Assembly (NCBI GenBank): GCA_014762645.1
Contig: JABURP010000072.1
Location: 1 to 55,389, forward strand
Reading direction: 5' to 3'
Source of the DNA: Crocinitomicaceae bacterium
GTDB taxonomy: Bacteria; Bacteroidota; Bacteroidia; Flavobacteriales_D; Crocinitomicaceae
Length of the DNA stretch: 55,389 nucleotides
Position 1 is the stretch's first letter; every line of letters begins with the position of its first letter. Of the stretch, positions 10,403-19,382 are shown one piece after another. Under the pieces are notes generated by a model, which worked only from the letters and a program-made list of their open reading frames with translations, ran no database searches and had not been told where the DNA came from. Made by a program: the position numbers and the translations under genes.

Positions 10403-12703
10403 ATGGCAAAGAATCTCGTAATCGTTGAGTCACCCGCCAAGGCCAAGACAATTGAAAAATATCTTGGAAAAGATTTTATCGTTAAATCAAGTATGGGTCA
10501 TGTTAGAGACCTGGCAAAAGGGGATGACTCTATTGATATAGACAAGGATTTTGCTCCTAAATATATTGTGTCCTCTGATAAGAAAAAAGTAATCTCTGAA
10601 TTGAAGAAGTTAGCGAAAGAGGCCGATCTTGTTTGGTTAGCATCTGATGAAGACCGAGAAGGAGAAGCTATTTCATGGCATTTAAAAGAAGCCTTAGGAT
10701 TAGATCCGGAGAGATACAGAAGAATAACGTTTAACGAGATTACTAAGTCAGCCGTATTAAACGCTATTGAAAATCCGCGTGAGATTGATGCAGACCTTGT
10801 AAATGCACAACAGGCGCGAAGAATTTTAGACCGATTGGTTGGCTTTGAACTTTCGCCGGTATTATGGAGAAAAGTTAAACCTTCTCTTTCCGCAGGCCGC
10901 GTGCAGTCAGTAGCTGTTCGATTAATTGTTGAACGGGAATTGGAAATTGAAAAATTTCAATCAACTCCGTTTTATAGAACGGATGCTGAATTCAATGCTG
11001 AGGGATCAAAGGTAAAAGCGAAACTCGCTAAGAATTTTGATACGCTGGATACCGCAGAGCGTTTTGTGAAAGCGTGTTCTGATTTTGATTTTCAGGTTAA
11101 ATCGGTTGCTAAAAAACCTGCCAAAAAATCGCCAACTGCCCCTTTTACAACATCTACACTGCAACAAGAGGCAAGTTTGAAGTTAGGTTTCTCGGTGTCA
11201 CGTACTATGTCCGTGGCACAACGATTATACGAGTCGGGTCACATAACTTATATGAGAACGGATTCCGTTAATTTGTCAAAACAAGCAACAGATTCGGCAC
11301 AAGCTGAGATTGAAAAAGCTTACGGTAAAGAATATCACGAATACAGACAATACAAGAATAAAAACTCCTCGGCACAGGAAGCGCACGAGGCCATCCGTCC
11401 AACGAATTTTACAGCACATGAGATTGGTGGAGATAGTGATGAAGCGAGGTTATATCAATTGATTTGGAAAAGATCAATTGCTTCTCAAATGAGTGAAGCG
11501 CAGTTAGAGCGTACAACAATAAAAATTAGTGCGCCAGAAAGCAATGAGTTTACCGCCAATGGAGAAGTGATTAAGTTTGATGGGTTTCTAAAAGTTTACC
11601 TGGAATCTAAGCTTGATGACGAAGAAGAGGAAGTAGAAGGATTGTTGCCGGATCTTAAAGAAGGGCAAAGTCTTTCTCCCAACTGGGTTACTGCAACAGA
11701 AAGATTTACCCGTCCACCTGCACGTTATGTGGAGGCCAGCCTTGTTAAGAAACTGGAAGAATTGGGTATCGGTCGTCCGTCAACGTATGCACCAACAATC
11801 TCTACTATCCAAAAAAGAGGCTATGTTGAAAAGGGTGAAAAAGAAGGGACAGAGAGAAAATACAAGCAAATCAAACTTGCTGAGGGAAGTGTGGAAACTT
11901 CGGAGTTAACGGAAAAAACAGGAAGTGATAAAGGAAAACTGGTTCCAACTGATATTGGAAGAATCGTTACTGAATTCCTAATTGAGCATTTCGGCAAAAT
12001 CATGGATTACGGTTTTACCGCCTCGGTAGAAAAAGAATTTGACGATATTGCTCAAGGGCTTGTCAAATGGACAGAAATGATCAAGGGGTTTTATGGTCCT
12101 TTTCACAAGAACGTAGAATATACTATTGAAAACTCTGAACGTGCGACCGGAGAAAGATTGTTGGGAGTAGACCCTAAATCTGGTAGAAATGTCTATGCGC
12201 GAATCGGAAGATTTGGCCCTATGATCCAGATTGGAGAGCAAGAAGACGAAGAAAAACCAAAATTTGCCTCTCTGCAAAAAGATCAAAGTATTCAAACTAT
12301 CTCATTGGATGAAGCGTTGGAGCTATTTAAGTTTCCAAAAGTTATTGGTCAGTATGAAGGCAAGGACGTCAAAGTCAACAAAGGAAGATTTGGTCCGTAT
12401 GTGCAAATTGACAAAACATTTGTTTCGATAAAAGAGGAGAAAGGGGATACTCTTGAAAACATGACAATTGAACGGGCGATTGAGTTGATTGATGAAAAGA
12501 GAGAGGAAGATAAGAATCGAATCATTAAAACTTTTGATGAAGATGAGGACATGCAATTGCTCAATGGTAGATATGGGCCTTATTTAAAGATTGGAAAAAA
12601 GAATTTCCGATTGCCGAAGGATGTGGAGCCGGCTAAGTTGACGTATGAAGAATGCGTTGAGATAGCTCAAAATCAACCAAAGGGTAGAAAGAAGAAAAAG
12701 TAG
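10403..12703 (+). CDS. topA: DNA topoisomerase I (type IA)
   Basis: A 766-residue type IA topoisomerase that relaxes negative supercoils by single-strand passage. The TOPRIM domain opens the protein (LVIVESPAKAKTIEKYLG, Glu9) and continues with the metal-binding SDEDREGE (Asp82, Asp84). The active-site tyrosine is Tyr283 in ITYMRTDS. After about residue 560 there are repeated topoisomerase C-terminal modules (GRNVYARIGRFGPMIQIG, VNKGRFGPYVQI, LNGRYGPYLKIG) in place of the Cys4 zinc ribbons of E. coli TopA, followed by a Lys-rich tail. The next gene starts 17 nt downstream, with a possible promoter box in the gap. Confidence 0.97.
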   Translation: MAKNLVIVESPAKAKTIEKYLGKDFIVKSSMGHVRDLAKGDDSIDIDKDFAPKYIVSSDKKKVISELKKLAKEADLVWLASDEDREGEAISWHLKEALGLDPERYRRITFNEITKSAVLNAIENPREIDADLVNAQQARRILDRLVGFELSPVLWRKVKPSLSAGRVQSVAVRLIVERELEIEKFQSTPFYRTDAEFNAEGSKVKAKLAKNFDTLDTAERFVKACSDFDFQVKSVAKKPAKKSPTAPFTTSTLQQEASLKLGFSVSRTMSVAQRLYESGHITYMRTDSVNLSKQATDSAQAEIEKAYGKEYHEYRQYKNKNSSAQEAHEAIRPTNFTAHEIGGDSDEARLYQLIWKRSIASQMSEAQLERTTIKISAPESNEFTANGEVIKFDGFLKVYLESKLDDEEEEVEGLLPDLKEGQSLSPNWVTATERFTRPPARYVEASLVKKLEELGIGRPSTYAPTISTIQKRGYVEKGEKEGTERKYKQIKLAEGSVETSELTEKTGSDKGKLVPTDIGRIVTEFLIEHFGKIMDYGFTASVEKEFDDIAQGLVKWTEMIKGFYGPFHKNVEYTIENSERATGERLLGVDPKSGRNVYARIGRFGPMIQIGEQEDEEKPKFASLQKDQSIQTISLDEALELFKFPKVIGQYEGKDVKVNKGRFGPYVQIDKTFVSIKEEKGDTLENMTIERAIELIDEKREEDKNRIIKTFDEDEDMQLLNGRYGPYLKIGKKNFRLPKDVEPAKLTYEECVEIAQNQPKGRKKKK

Positions 12704-12705
12704 TG

Positions 12706-12713
12706 TATATTTG
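12706..12713 (+). promoter_or_regulatory. Putative -7 box for the arginase-like gene
   Basis: TATATTTG matches TAnnTTTG and ends six nt before the ATG at 12720, directly after the topA stop. If active, transcription would start at or within the start codon, giving a leaderless mRNA. No matching -33 element is seen in the end of topA. Confidence 0.35.
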
Positions 12714-12719
12714 GTCTGA

Positions 12720-13874
12720 ATGAAAGATCTAGGTATTTATTTTAGCTTGTTCGGCGATACCTCTACTTGTTCAACGAACCAACTCGGAAAGCAGATCCAT
12801 GTAAACACCGAAGCAAATTTTTATTTGCCAGGAAAACATGAAATTGCTTTGCTATTTGTTCCGGAGTATCGAAACTCATTGCATTCAGAAGATGTGGCAT
12901 ATATTGAACAAATCAGAGAAAAGTTTTATCAATTATATCCGGGCAACTGGAAATCTCAAATTACTGATCTTGGCACAATTATGCCCGGAGAATCTGTTGG
13001 AGATACGTATACTGCTGTAAAAGACGTTGTACAGGAGCTTGTAAAGAATCAGGTTTTTCCTATTGTGATTGGAGGGAGTCAGGATCTTACCTATGCCATT
13101 TTTGAAGCTTACCAGTCGTTGGAACAAACAGTAAATATTTTGGATGTTGATGCTTCTCTTGATATGGGGGATCCGGAAGGTGAATTATCTGATAGGTCAT
13201 GGCTCAGTAAGGTATTGACTTTACGCCCGAATTATCTCTTTAATTATTCGCTTTTAGGTTACCAAAGCTACCTGGTTGAACATAAAGAGATGGATTTGTT
13301 GAACAAATTATTTTTTGATGCGTATAGATTAGGAGAGTTTTATCAAAATCCAAAGATGGTGGAGCCATTGGTGCGAAACGCAGATCTTCTCACTTTTGAC
13401 TTAAATACCATCAGAGGATCAGATTACAACGGTAACGCTGAAAAACTCCCACATGGTTTGTACGGTGAAGATGCATGCAGAGTGATGCGATATGCTGGTA
13501 TGAGTGATAAATTGACTTCTTTAGGGTTGTTTAATTTTCAATCAGGTGATCGTGTTGAATTTGATGCGAATCTCATTGCGCAAATGTTGTGGTATTTTAT
13601 TGAAGGGTATGAAAATAGAAAAAGAGATTACCCAATTGGTTCTAAATCGAGTTATACCAAATACATGGTAAGCATTGATGATTTTAAGGACGAAATTATT
13701 TTTTACAAGAGCGACAAAAGTGGTAGATGGTGGATGGAAGTGCCGTACCCTAAGGTGAAGGGGTCCAAATACCAACGTCATTTATTGGTGCCTTGTAATT
13801 ATGAAGACTATAAAAATGCATTAACAAATGAAATGCCAGATCTTTGGTGGAAGACTTTTGAGAAGCTATCCTAG
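12720..13874 (+). CDS. Arginase/formimidoylglutamase-fold protein with degraded metal site
   Basis: A 384-residue ureohydrolase-fold protein of the kind often labelled formimidoylglutamase in Bacteroidota. The fold markers are there but the manganese site is broken. The usual GGxH block reads GGSQDLTYA (Gln121 for His). The DAHxD block reads DASLD (Asp144 and Asp148 kept, Ser146 for His). The DxD block reads FDLNT (Asp227 kept, Asn229 for Asp). Three of six canonical ligands are therefore missing, and hydrolysis by the normal two-metal mechanism is unlikely. The C-terminal 90 residues (ending PDLWWKTFEKLS) extend beyond a standard arginase. It lies between topA and the T9SS operon on the same strand; a role linked to secretion or gliding is inference only. 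Confidence 0.8.
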   Translation: MKDLGIYFSLFGDTSTCSTNQLGKQIHVNTEANFYLPGKHEIALLFVPEYRNSLHSEDVAYIEQIREKFYQLYPGNWKSQITDLGTIMPGESVGDTYTAVKDVVQELVKNQVFPIVIGGSQDLTYAIFEAYQSLEQTVNILDVDASLDMGDPEGELSDRSWLSKVLTLRPNYLFNYSLLGYQSYLVEHKEMDLLNKLFFDAYRLGEFYQNPKMVEPLVRNADLLTFDLNTIRGSDYNGNAEKLPHGLYGEDACRVMRYAGMSDKLTSLGLFNFQSGDRVEFDANLIAQMLWYFIEGYENRKRDYPIGSKSSYTKYMVSIDDFKDEIIFYKSDKSGRWWMEVPYPKVKGSKYQRHLLVPCNYEDYKNALTNEMPDLWWKTFEKLS

Positions 13875-13901
13875 TGACTGTGCAGGTTCAACTAAAAGTT
13901 C

Positions 13902-13936
13902 AATTGTTTGTAAAAAAAATTCACTTTTAAACAATT
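13902..13936. repeat. AT-rich inverted repeat before porP
   Basis: AATTGTTT (13902-13909) and AAACAATT (13929-13936) are 8-bp inverted arms with a 19-nt spacer in the gap between the arginase-like gene and porP. It could be a weak terminator or part of the T9SS operon control region. No TAnnTTTG box is present in this gap. Confidence 0.3.
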
Positions 13937-14001
13937 TTTACTTATTTTAGCGGCTTGTTGGAGTATTCTGACGATAAATGGTATTGAAAAAAACACACTT
14001 T

Positions 14002-14961
14002 ATGAAGAAGGTTTTATCTTTTGCAATCTGTGCACTGACACTACAACTGTCGTATGCGCAGCAAGATAAACAGTACACTCATTACATGTTTGACAAGATC
14101 TCTTTTAACCCTGCTGCTACCGGGACAAGGGGATATTGTGGAACAGTGATTTATCGTAATCAATGGGACAGGGTTCAGGATGCTCCGAATACTACCCTTT
14201 TAAATGTTCAGGCCAACCTCCAGCAATATAACATGGGTGTAGGTTTGTCATTTACGAATGATGCGATTGGGTTTCAAAGAAATAATACTGTTGTTTTAAA
14301 TGCAGCTTATCATTATCCTACTAATGCAGGTGTATTATCAGGTGGATTAGGTTTGGGAATTGTTAATGTAGGGTTTGATCCTACCTGGATTCCGCCACAA
14401 ACAATGGTAGATGCATTATTACCAACAGCTTCAGCAGGAACGGGGTTTGATATGAATCTAGGGCTATACTGGCATGGATCATCAGCTCCTTATTACGTTG
14501 GGCTTTCCATGACGCATCTAGCACCACCTACTCTAAAGTCAATTAACTTTAAAGTGGCCAGACATTATTATGTTATTGCTGGATATGACTTACCTTTAAG
14601 TGATATGCTTAATTGGGGTACTAGAGTTGATATTAAACCAAGTACGTTAATTAAGGCTGATGGCGCAGGAATGGTGTTTGATGTTAATATTATGGGAGAC
14701 GTTTGGTTAAATAATTATTCGTTCTTATGGGGAGGCTTTACGTATCGTTTAGCTGACGCGGTAGCATTACAACTTGGGTACGCTTTTTCTCCGGTTAATG
14801 ACATGAAGAAAAACGTACTTAAATTCGGATATTCGTTTGATATAATGACAAACCCACTCAATACATATGGTAAAGGGACGCATGAGTTAATGCTTAACTT
14901 TTGCATGTTCCCGCCACCTCCAGTGGTTCCTAGACATGGTAATCCATTTATATTGCAGTAG
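14002..14961 (+). CDS. porP: PorP/SprF family type IX secretion membrane protein (core operon)
   Basis: A 319-residue outer-membrane protein of the PorP/SprF family, a T9SS component and, in related proteins, the docking partner of type B sorting domains. The start MKKVLSFAICALTLQLSYAQ gives a signal peptide; an earlier in-frame ATG at 13978 would put a charged tail ahead of it. The family opening is clear (QYTHYMFDKISFNPAATGTR, then YRNQWD). The rest is a series of amphipathic strands ending HELMLNFCMFP, like other PorP proteins. Its place directly before gldKLMN mirrors porP-porKLMN of Porphyromonas, so I call it the core-operon PorP. A second paralogue lies at 27.2-28.1 kb. Confidence 0.9.
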   Translation: MKKVLSFAICALTLQLSYAQQDKQYTHYMFDKISFNPAATGTRGYCGTVIYRNQWDRVQDAPNTTLLNVQANLQQYNMGVGLSFTNDAIGFQRNNTVVLNAAYHYPTNAGVLSGGLGLGIVNVGFDPTWIPPQTMVDALLPTASAGTGFDMNLGLYWHGSSAPYYVGLSMTHLAPPTLKSINFKVARHYYVIAGYDLPLSDMLNWGTRVDIKPSTLIKADGAGMVFDVNIMGDVWLNNYSFLWGGFTYRLADAVALQLGYAFSPVNDMKKNVLKFGYSFDIMTNPLNTYGKGTHELMLNFCMFPPPPVVPRHGNPFILQ

Positions 14962-15067
14962 AAAAATTTTTTGTAACCAATTGGATAAAGTAACGTTAAA
15001 AGATAGACCCAACCCTTAAAGAGTCCTGATAGTCGGAATATTTGATTGGTAGAAAAAACAAGGTAGC

Positions 15068-16645
15068 ATGAAAAAATTATTGGTTTTTGTAGTAGCAGTT
15101 GCAGCAGTGTTATCAAGCTGTAACACGGGTACTGGTCACTTGACCGGTGTGCAAGGTAGAAGAGTATTTTACCCTGAGATTCCTCTTGGAATGGTATATA
15201 TCCCATCTGGATCATATACAATGGGTAATGGTGATCAAGATGTGCCATTTTTGCATCAATCCAGATCAAAAGTGGTTTCTATCCACGCTTTGTATATGGA
15301 TCAAACCGAAATCACTAATAACGAATGGAGAGAATTTGTTTATTGGGTGAAGGATTCAATTATGCTTGAAAAAGTGTACTTGAACACTAACCCAACGGGT
15401 GATGACGAAATTGATGCGGAGTTAATTGGGGATATGTTAGCACACCCTGACGTGTTCTATGATGAAGTAAATCTTGTTTGGGCTGAATTCGATCCATCTC
15501 AACCTTTTATTAACAGAGGGTTGTTCCCGCTATCTTGGAAGATGAGAGGAATTAAGGACAGACAAATTATACCATTAATTTCTGATATGTACCTGCGTCC
15601 AAATGAAAGATGGTACAAGAGAAGAGAGCTTGATGTTCGTAAATTGAATTTCAAGTATTACTGGATTGACCTTCCTGAAGCTGCTAAAAGAGGTCGTGTA
15701 AACATAAAACGAAATGGTTATACCCCACAGGGTAACTATCAGGATCCTTCTCTAGATCCTCAACACCGTGATTTAAAGAACCCTAACCACCCATTCACTG
15801 GAGAACCAGTTGGTTTGGATAAGGATATGGGTTATTTCAATAAAAAAGGGCAAAACAATGCCTTGAGAAGTCATGAAGACAGATCAAGATTTATTATTGA
15901 AGAAGAAATTAATGTATATCCAGACACACTTTGTTGGGTAAGAGACTTTACATACTCTTTCAATGACCCAATGACAAACATGTATTTCTGGCATCCGGCA
16001 TACGATAATTACCCGGTTGTGGGGGTTACTTGGGTGCAGGCAAGAGCATTCTGTGTGTGGAGAACTCAAAAACTGAATAACTGGCTAACTGGAATAGGAC
16101 AGCTATGGGTGCAGGATTTCAGATTACCTACAGAAGGTGAATGGGAATATTGCGCAAGGGGTGACTTAAAAAACTCTCCGTACCCATGGGGTGGACCATA
16201 TATCAGAAACTCTGCTGGTTGTATGTTGGGTAACTTTAAACCAATGAGAGGTAGATATTTTGATGACGGTGGATTCTATCCGGTAAAAGCATTCTCTTAT
16301 AACCCTAATGGGTATGGATTATACTGCATGGCGGGTAATGTTTGTGAGTGGACAGAAACAGCTTATGACGAGTCTGTGTATGAATTCTCTCATGACTTAA
16401 GTCCCGAGTATAGATATTACGCAATGGACTGGGATCCGCCTTCAATGAAACGAAAAGTAATTCGTGGTGGATCTTGGAAAGATATTGGGTTCTATTTGCA
16501 AACGTCTTCAAGAACCTATGAATATCAGGATACAGCTAAATCTTATCTTGGATTTAGATGTGTTCAGACTCATATCGGTCGTGGTGGTAGAGACTTCTCA
16601 AGAGAAGGTGGAGAAGAGCTTAAATCAGATATTGAGTTGAGATAA
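15068..16645 (+). CDS. gldK: Gliding motility / T9SS lipoprotein GldK (PorK)
   Basis: A 525-residue outer-membrane lipoprotein that, with GldN, builds the periplasmic ring of the type IX secretion system. The signal peptide ends in a lipobox (VLSSC, Cys18). The body is a formylglycine-generating-enzyme/sulfatase-modifying (FGE/SUMF1) fold: MVYIPSGSYTMGN, then MDQTEITNNEWREFV, a large insertion, and the C-terminal DFRLPTEGEWEYCARG, AGNVCEWTETAYD and VIRGGSWKD, GFRCVQ. Such FGE folds in GldK are structural, not catalytic. Order and spacing with gldL, gldM and gldN on the same strand confirm the assignment. Confidence 0.95.
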   Translation: MKKLLVFVVAVAAVLSSCNTGTGHLTGVQGRRVFYPEIPLGMVYIPSGSYTMGNGDQDVPFLHQSRSKVVSIHALYMDQTEITNNEWREFVYWVKDSIMLEKVYLNTNPTGDDEIDAELIGDMLAHPDVFYDEVNLVWAEFDPSQPFINRGLFPLSWKMRGIKDRQIIPLISDMYLRPNERWYKRRELDVRKLNFKYYWIDLPEAAKRGRVNIKRNGYTPQGNYQDPSLDPQHRDLKNPNHPFTGEPVGLDKDMGYFNKKGQNNALRSHEDRSRFIIEEEINVYPDTLCWVRDFTYSFNDPMTNMYFWHPAYDNYPVVGVTWVQARAFCVWRTQKLNNWLTGIGQLWVQDFRLPTEGEWEYCARGDLKNSPYPWGGPYIRNSAGCMLGNFKPMRGRYFDDGGFYPVKAFSYNPNGYGLYCMAGNVCEWTETAYDESVYEFSHDLSPEYRYYAMDWDPPSMKRKVIRGGSWKDIGFYLQTSSRTYEYQDTAKSYLGFRCVQTHIGRGGRDFSREGGEELKSDIELR

Positions 16646-16707
16646 TTTTTATATCCTAAGTAAATTATAACCAAATAAATAAATGTTAAACTAAAAGCAA
16701 GGAAACT

Positions 16708-17541
16708 ATGAGACCAGGAACTAAAAAATGGAAATTATTCATGGCCAAACTGTATGGTATTGGTGCAGCAGTTGTAATTATTGGGGCACTATTTAAGATC
16801 ATGCACTGGAAAGGGGCCGATATCGCCCTAATTGCCGGATTATCCACAGAAGCCGTGATTTTCTTCTTTTCTGCGTTCGAACCATTGCACGAAGATCCAA
16901 AGTGGGAGTTGGTTTATCCTGAATTGGCACTTGCCCATGATGAGGATTTTGACTTACATGCCTATATTGATGAAAAAGGTGAGTCTGGTGCACACGGTGG
17001 CGGAGGTTCTGCCACAGGAATTACAGAAAAATTTGACAGCTTGTTAGAAGAAGCTAAAATTGATGCCGAATTATTAAACCGACTAGGTGACGGTATTAGA
17101 AATCTATCTGATAACGCTGAAGGATTAAAGTCAGTTTCAGGTGCCGCAGCTGCAACAGATTCTTATGTTGCTAGCTTAGAAAGCGCTTCGGAGCAAGTTA
17201 AAGGTCTTTCAGATACGTATGAAAAAGCGTCATCTTCGTTGTTAGGATTAACTTCTTCTGCTGAAGAAGGAGCTTCTTTTGGAGAACAACTTCAAAAAGT
17301 TTCCAACAACCTGGCTGCTCTTAATAATGTATATGAACTTCAGTTGAAAGGATCGTCTGAACATCTTGAGGCAACGGAGAAATTCCAATCTCAAGTGTCA
17401 GCAATGATGCAAAATCTTAGTGATTCGGTTGAAGATACTAGAATCTACAAAGAAAATATGGCAATGTTATCTAAGAACCTGACTGATTTGAACCAGGTTT
17501 ATGGTAATATGCTTAAGGCCATGACAATTACTAGAGATTAA
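16708..17541 (+). CDS. gldL: T9SS motor subunit GldL (PorL)
   Basis: A 277-residue inner-membrane protein forming, with GldM, the proton-driven motor of the type IX secretion/gliding machine. Two N-terminal helices (about residues 14-31 and 38-57) are joined by MHWKG. The second holds Glu48 in GLSTEAVIFFF, the counterpart of the intramembrane glutamate known to matter for proton use in GldL; Lys30 and His33 are also in the conserved set. The long cytoplasmic tail has a Gly/His linker and then helical, coiled-coil-like sequence to the end. It is about 60 residues longer than Flavobacterium GldL. It lies 62 nt after gldK and 71 nt before gldM. Confidence 0.95.
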   Translation: MRPGTKKWKLFMAKLYGIGAAVVIIGALFKIMHWKGADIALIAGLSTEAVIFFFSAFEPLHEDPKWELVYPELALAHDEDFDLHAYIDEKGESGAHGGGGSATGITEKFDSLLEEAKIDAELLNRLGDGIRNLSDNAEGLKSVSGAAAATDSYVASLESASEQVKGLSDTYEKASSSLLGLTSSAEEGASFGEQLQKVSNNLAALNNVYELQLKGSSEHLEATEKFQSQVSAMMQNLSDSVEDTRIYKENMAMLSKNLTDLNQVYGNMLKAMTITRD

Positions 17542-17612
17542 TTAAATGTGTTACTTATCGAAGTAAATTGAATTTAGTAACACGAATGTTTAATTAAAAA
17601 AACTCAGAAAAC

Positions 17613-19361
17613 ATGGCAGGAGGAAAAGAAACCCCAAGACAGAAGATGATCGGTATGATGTACCTTGTACTCACCGCTCTACTCGCCCTTAACGTATCAA
17701 AACAAGTTATTGCAGCATTCATTACGTTGAATGACAAGCTTGATCAATCTGCAGAGATTATTGACAACAAAGTTGAAACAACTTATGGTGGATTTGATCA
17801 AAAAAGAGCTGCACTTGTTGCTACCAAAGGGGATATGAAATTGCTTGAAAAATGGCAGGGAAAAGCTGATGCTTTAAAGGCTGAAACCGCAATGATTGTG
17901 GACTTTTTGTTGTCGCAGTGTAATGAGATGATCCAAGAAGCTGATGGAGAAGATTGGGTGGCTGAGACTGAAGAAGTTACCAACCCTGAAGACGGATCAA
18001 CAGTGAAAGTGATCACCAAGCTTAAGCCTTTAATCGAGATTAGTGCTTTTGATAATTACGATATTCCTACAAACTTATTTGTGGGAGGTAATCCAAAAAG
18101 CCCGAACGAAAAAGGTCTGGCAATTCCAAAAGAAATACACAAGTACCGAGACTATATATGTGGTCTAATGGGTACGTATGAAGAAGGAAAGACGTCGTAT
18201 GAGTTCATTTCGCCTGAAAAACCGGAAGGTCTAGAAGAGGCATTTAAAACTTGTAACGAAAAAGATACTGCCAAGATTAGACAGGTATATCTTTCGTTGA
18301 CGTTGCCTGATGAACTTCATGCGCATAATGAAGGTATGATGCCGTGGCCGTCAGTAATGTTTGACCACGCACCAATTGTTGCTGCAGCTGCAATGTTTAC
18401 CTCGTTAAAACTAGATATTAAAAATGCAGAAGCAATGGCTTCGGAGTATATGTTGGGTAAAGTTGAGGCTCCGGCATTTAACTTCAACAAAATTGAGCCA
18501 TTAGCATTTGCACGTACTGGTTATATCAACCAGGGTGATTCTCTAGGTTTACGAGTAATGATTGCCGCTTACGATAGTAGTGACTATCCTAAAGTTAGGT
18601 ATGGAATTGATGAGGATACCGCAAATCAAGATGCCTGGAAAGAAGTTGTTCAGGGTCCTGGTAAGGAAATTCCACTTCCTGGTGATGCTGCAGGTGCGCA
18701 CAGAGTTAAAGGTGTGATCGGTGTTAAAGAAAAGGGAGAAATTTCCTGGAAACCGTTTGACTTTAACTACAGCGTTGGTCAGCCAATGGGTGTAGTTGCA
18801 CTTCCTGAAATGCGTGTTCTTTATTGGGGATATAACAATATCGTTGAAGGAACGGCTTCAGGTTATGACCCTAGTCAGGTGACACTTTCAGGATCAGGAT
18901 GCTCTTTGAGCTCAAAAGGAAATGGACAATACATTGCCAAAGTTAGCAACGGAACCAAAAAAGCAAGCATTAGCGTATCTGCTAAAAAAGCTGATGGAGG
19001 TTCAGTAAGCCTTGGTAAATTTGATTTTGTATGTAAACCGTTCCCTCCAGCACAGGTGTACTTTGCAGGTAAAAAGAGTGGAGAAGGTGTTTCATATACA
19101 GCTGCACGTAATACAAACCGCGTAGTTGTTGCGATTGACCCGTCTTCACCAATTACAACTGCAAAATATACTGTAACCGGAGGAGAAGTTTTCGTTACAG
19201 GAGTACCTGGAATTGGAAACGTTACATCCGGAGGTAGTCTTGACAGCAAAGCGCAAGGATTGGTTAGACAATCTAAAGGAAAAACGCTTGTTGTAGAGGT
19301 GAAATATAAAGGACCTGACGGAATTGGACGTATCGGTACATTCTCAGGTAAAGTGAGATAG
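17613..19361 (+). CDS. gldM: T9SS motor subunit GldM (PorM)
   Basis: A 582-residue protein with one N-terminal membrane helix (MIGMMYLVLTALLALNVS) followed by a long periplasmic shaft that links the GldL motor to the GldK/GldN ring. Family markers are the opening MAGGKETPRQKMIGMMYLV, the helical first periplasmic domain (LNDKLDQSAEIIDNK), and three beta-rich domains to the C-terminus, including GALPEMRVLYWG-like and PVTGG-like strands. It is about 70 residues longer than F. johnsoniae GldM. The extra length seems to lie in the first domain, around residues 100-215. A 249-residue antisense reading frame over its 3' end is a shadow. Confidence 0.95.
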   Translation: MAGGKETPRQKMIGMMYLVLTALLALNVSKQVIAAFITLNDKLDQSAEIIDNKVETTYGGFDQKRAALVATKGDMKLLEKWQGKADALKAETAMIVDFLLSQCNEMIQEADGEDWVAETEEVTNPEDGSTVKVITKLKPLIEISAFDNYDIPTNLFVGGNPKSPNEKGLAIPKEIHKYRDYICGLMGTYEEGKTSYEFISPEKPEGLEEAFKTCNEKDTAKIRQVYLSLTLPDELHAHNEGMMPWPSVMFDHAPIVAAAAMFTSLKLDIKNAEAMASEYMLGKVEAPAFNFNKIEPLAFARTGYINQGDSLGLRVMIAAYDSSDYPKVRYGIDEDTANQDAWKEVVQGPGKEIPLPGDAAGAHRVKGVIGVKEKGEISWKPFDFNYSVGQPMGVVALPEMRVLYWGYNNIVEGTASGYDPSQVTLSGSGCSLSSKGNGQYIAKVSNGTKKASISVSAKKADGGSVSLGKFDFVCKPFPPAQVYFAGKKSGEGVSYTAARNTNRVVVAIDPSSPITTAKYTVTGGEVFVTGVPGIGNVTSGGSLDSKAQGLVRQSKGKTLVVEVKYKGPDGIGRIGTFSGKVR

Positions 19362-19382
19362 TAGAACATAAATTTTTGAATT

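Noticed and set aside
14715-15269. Minus-strand open frame (184 codons) across porP and gldK
   Set aside because: It overlaps two clear genes on the other strand and shows no recognisable domain.
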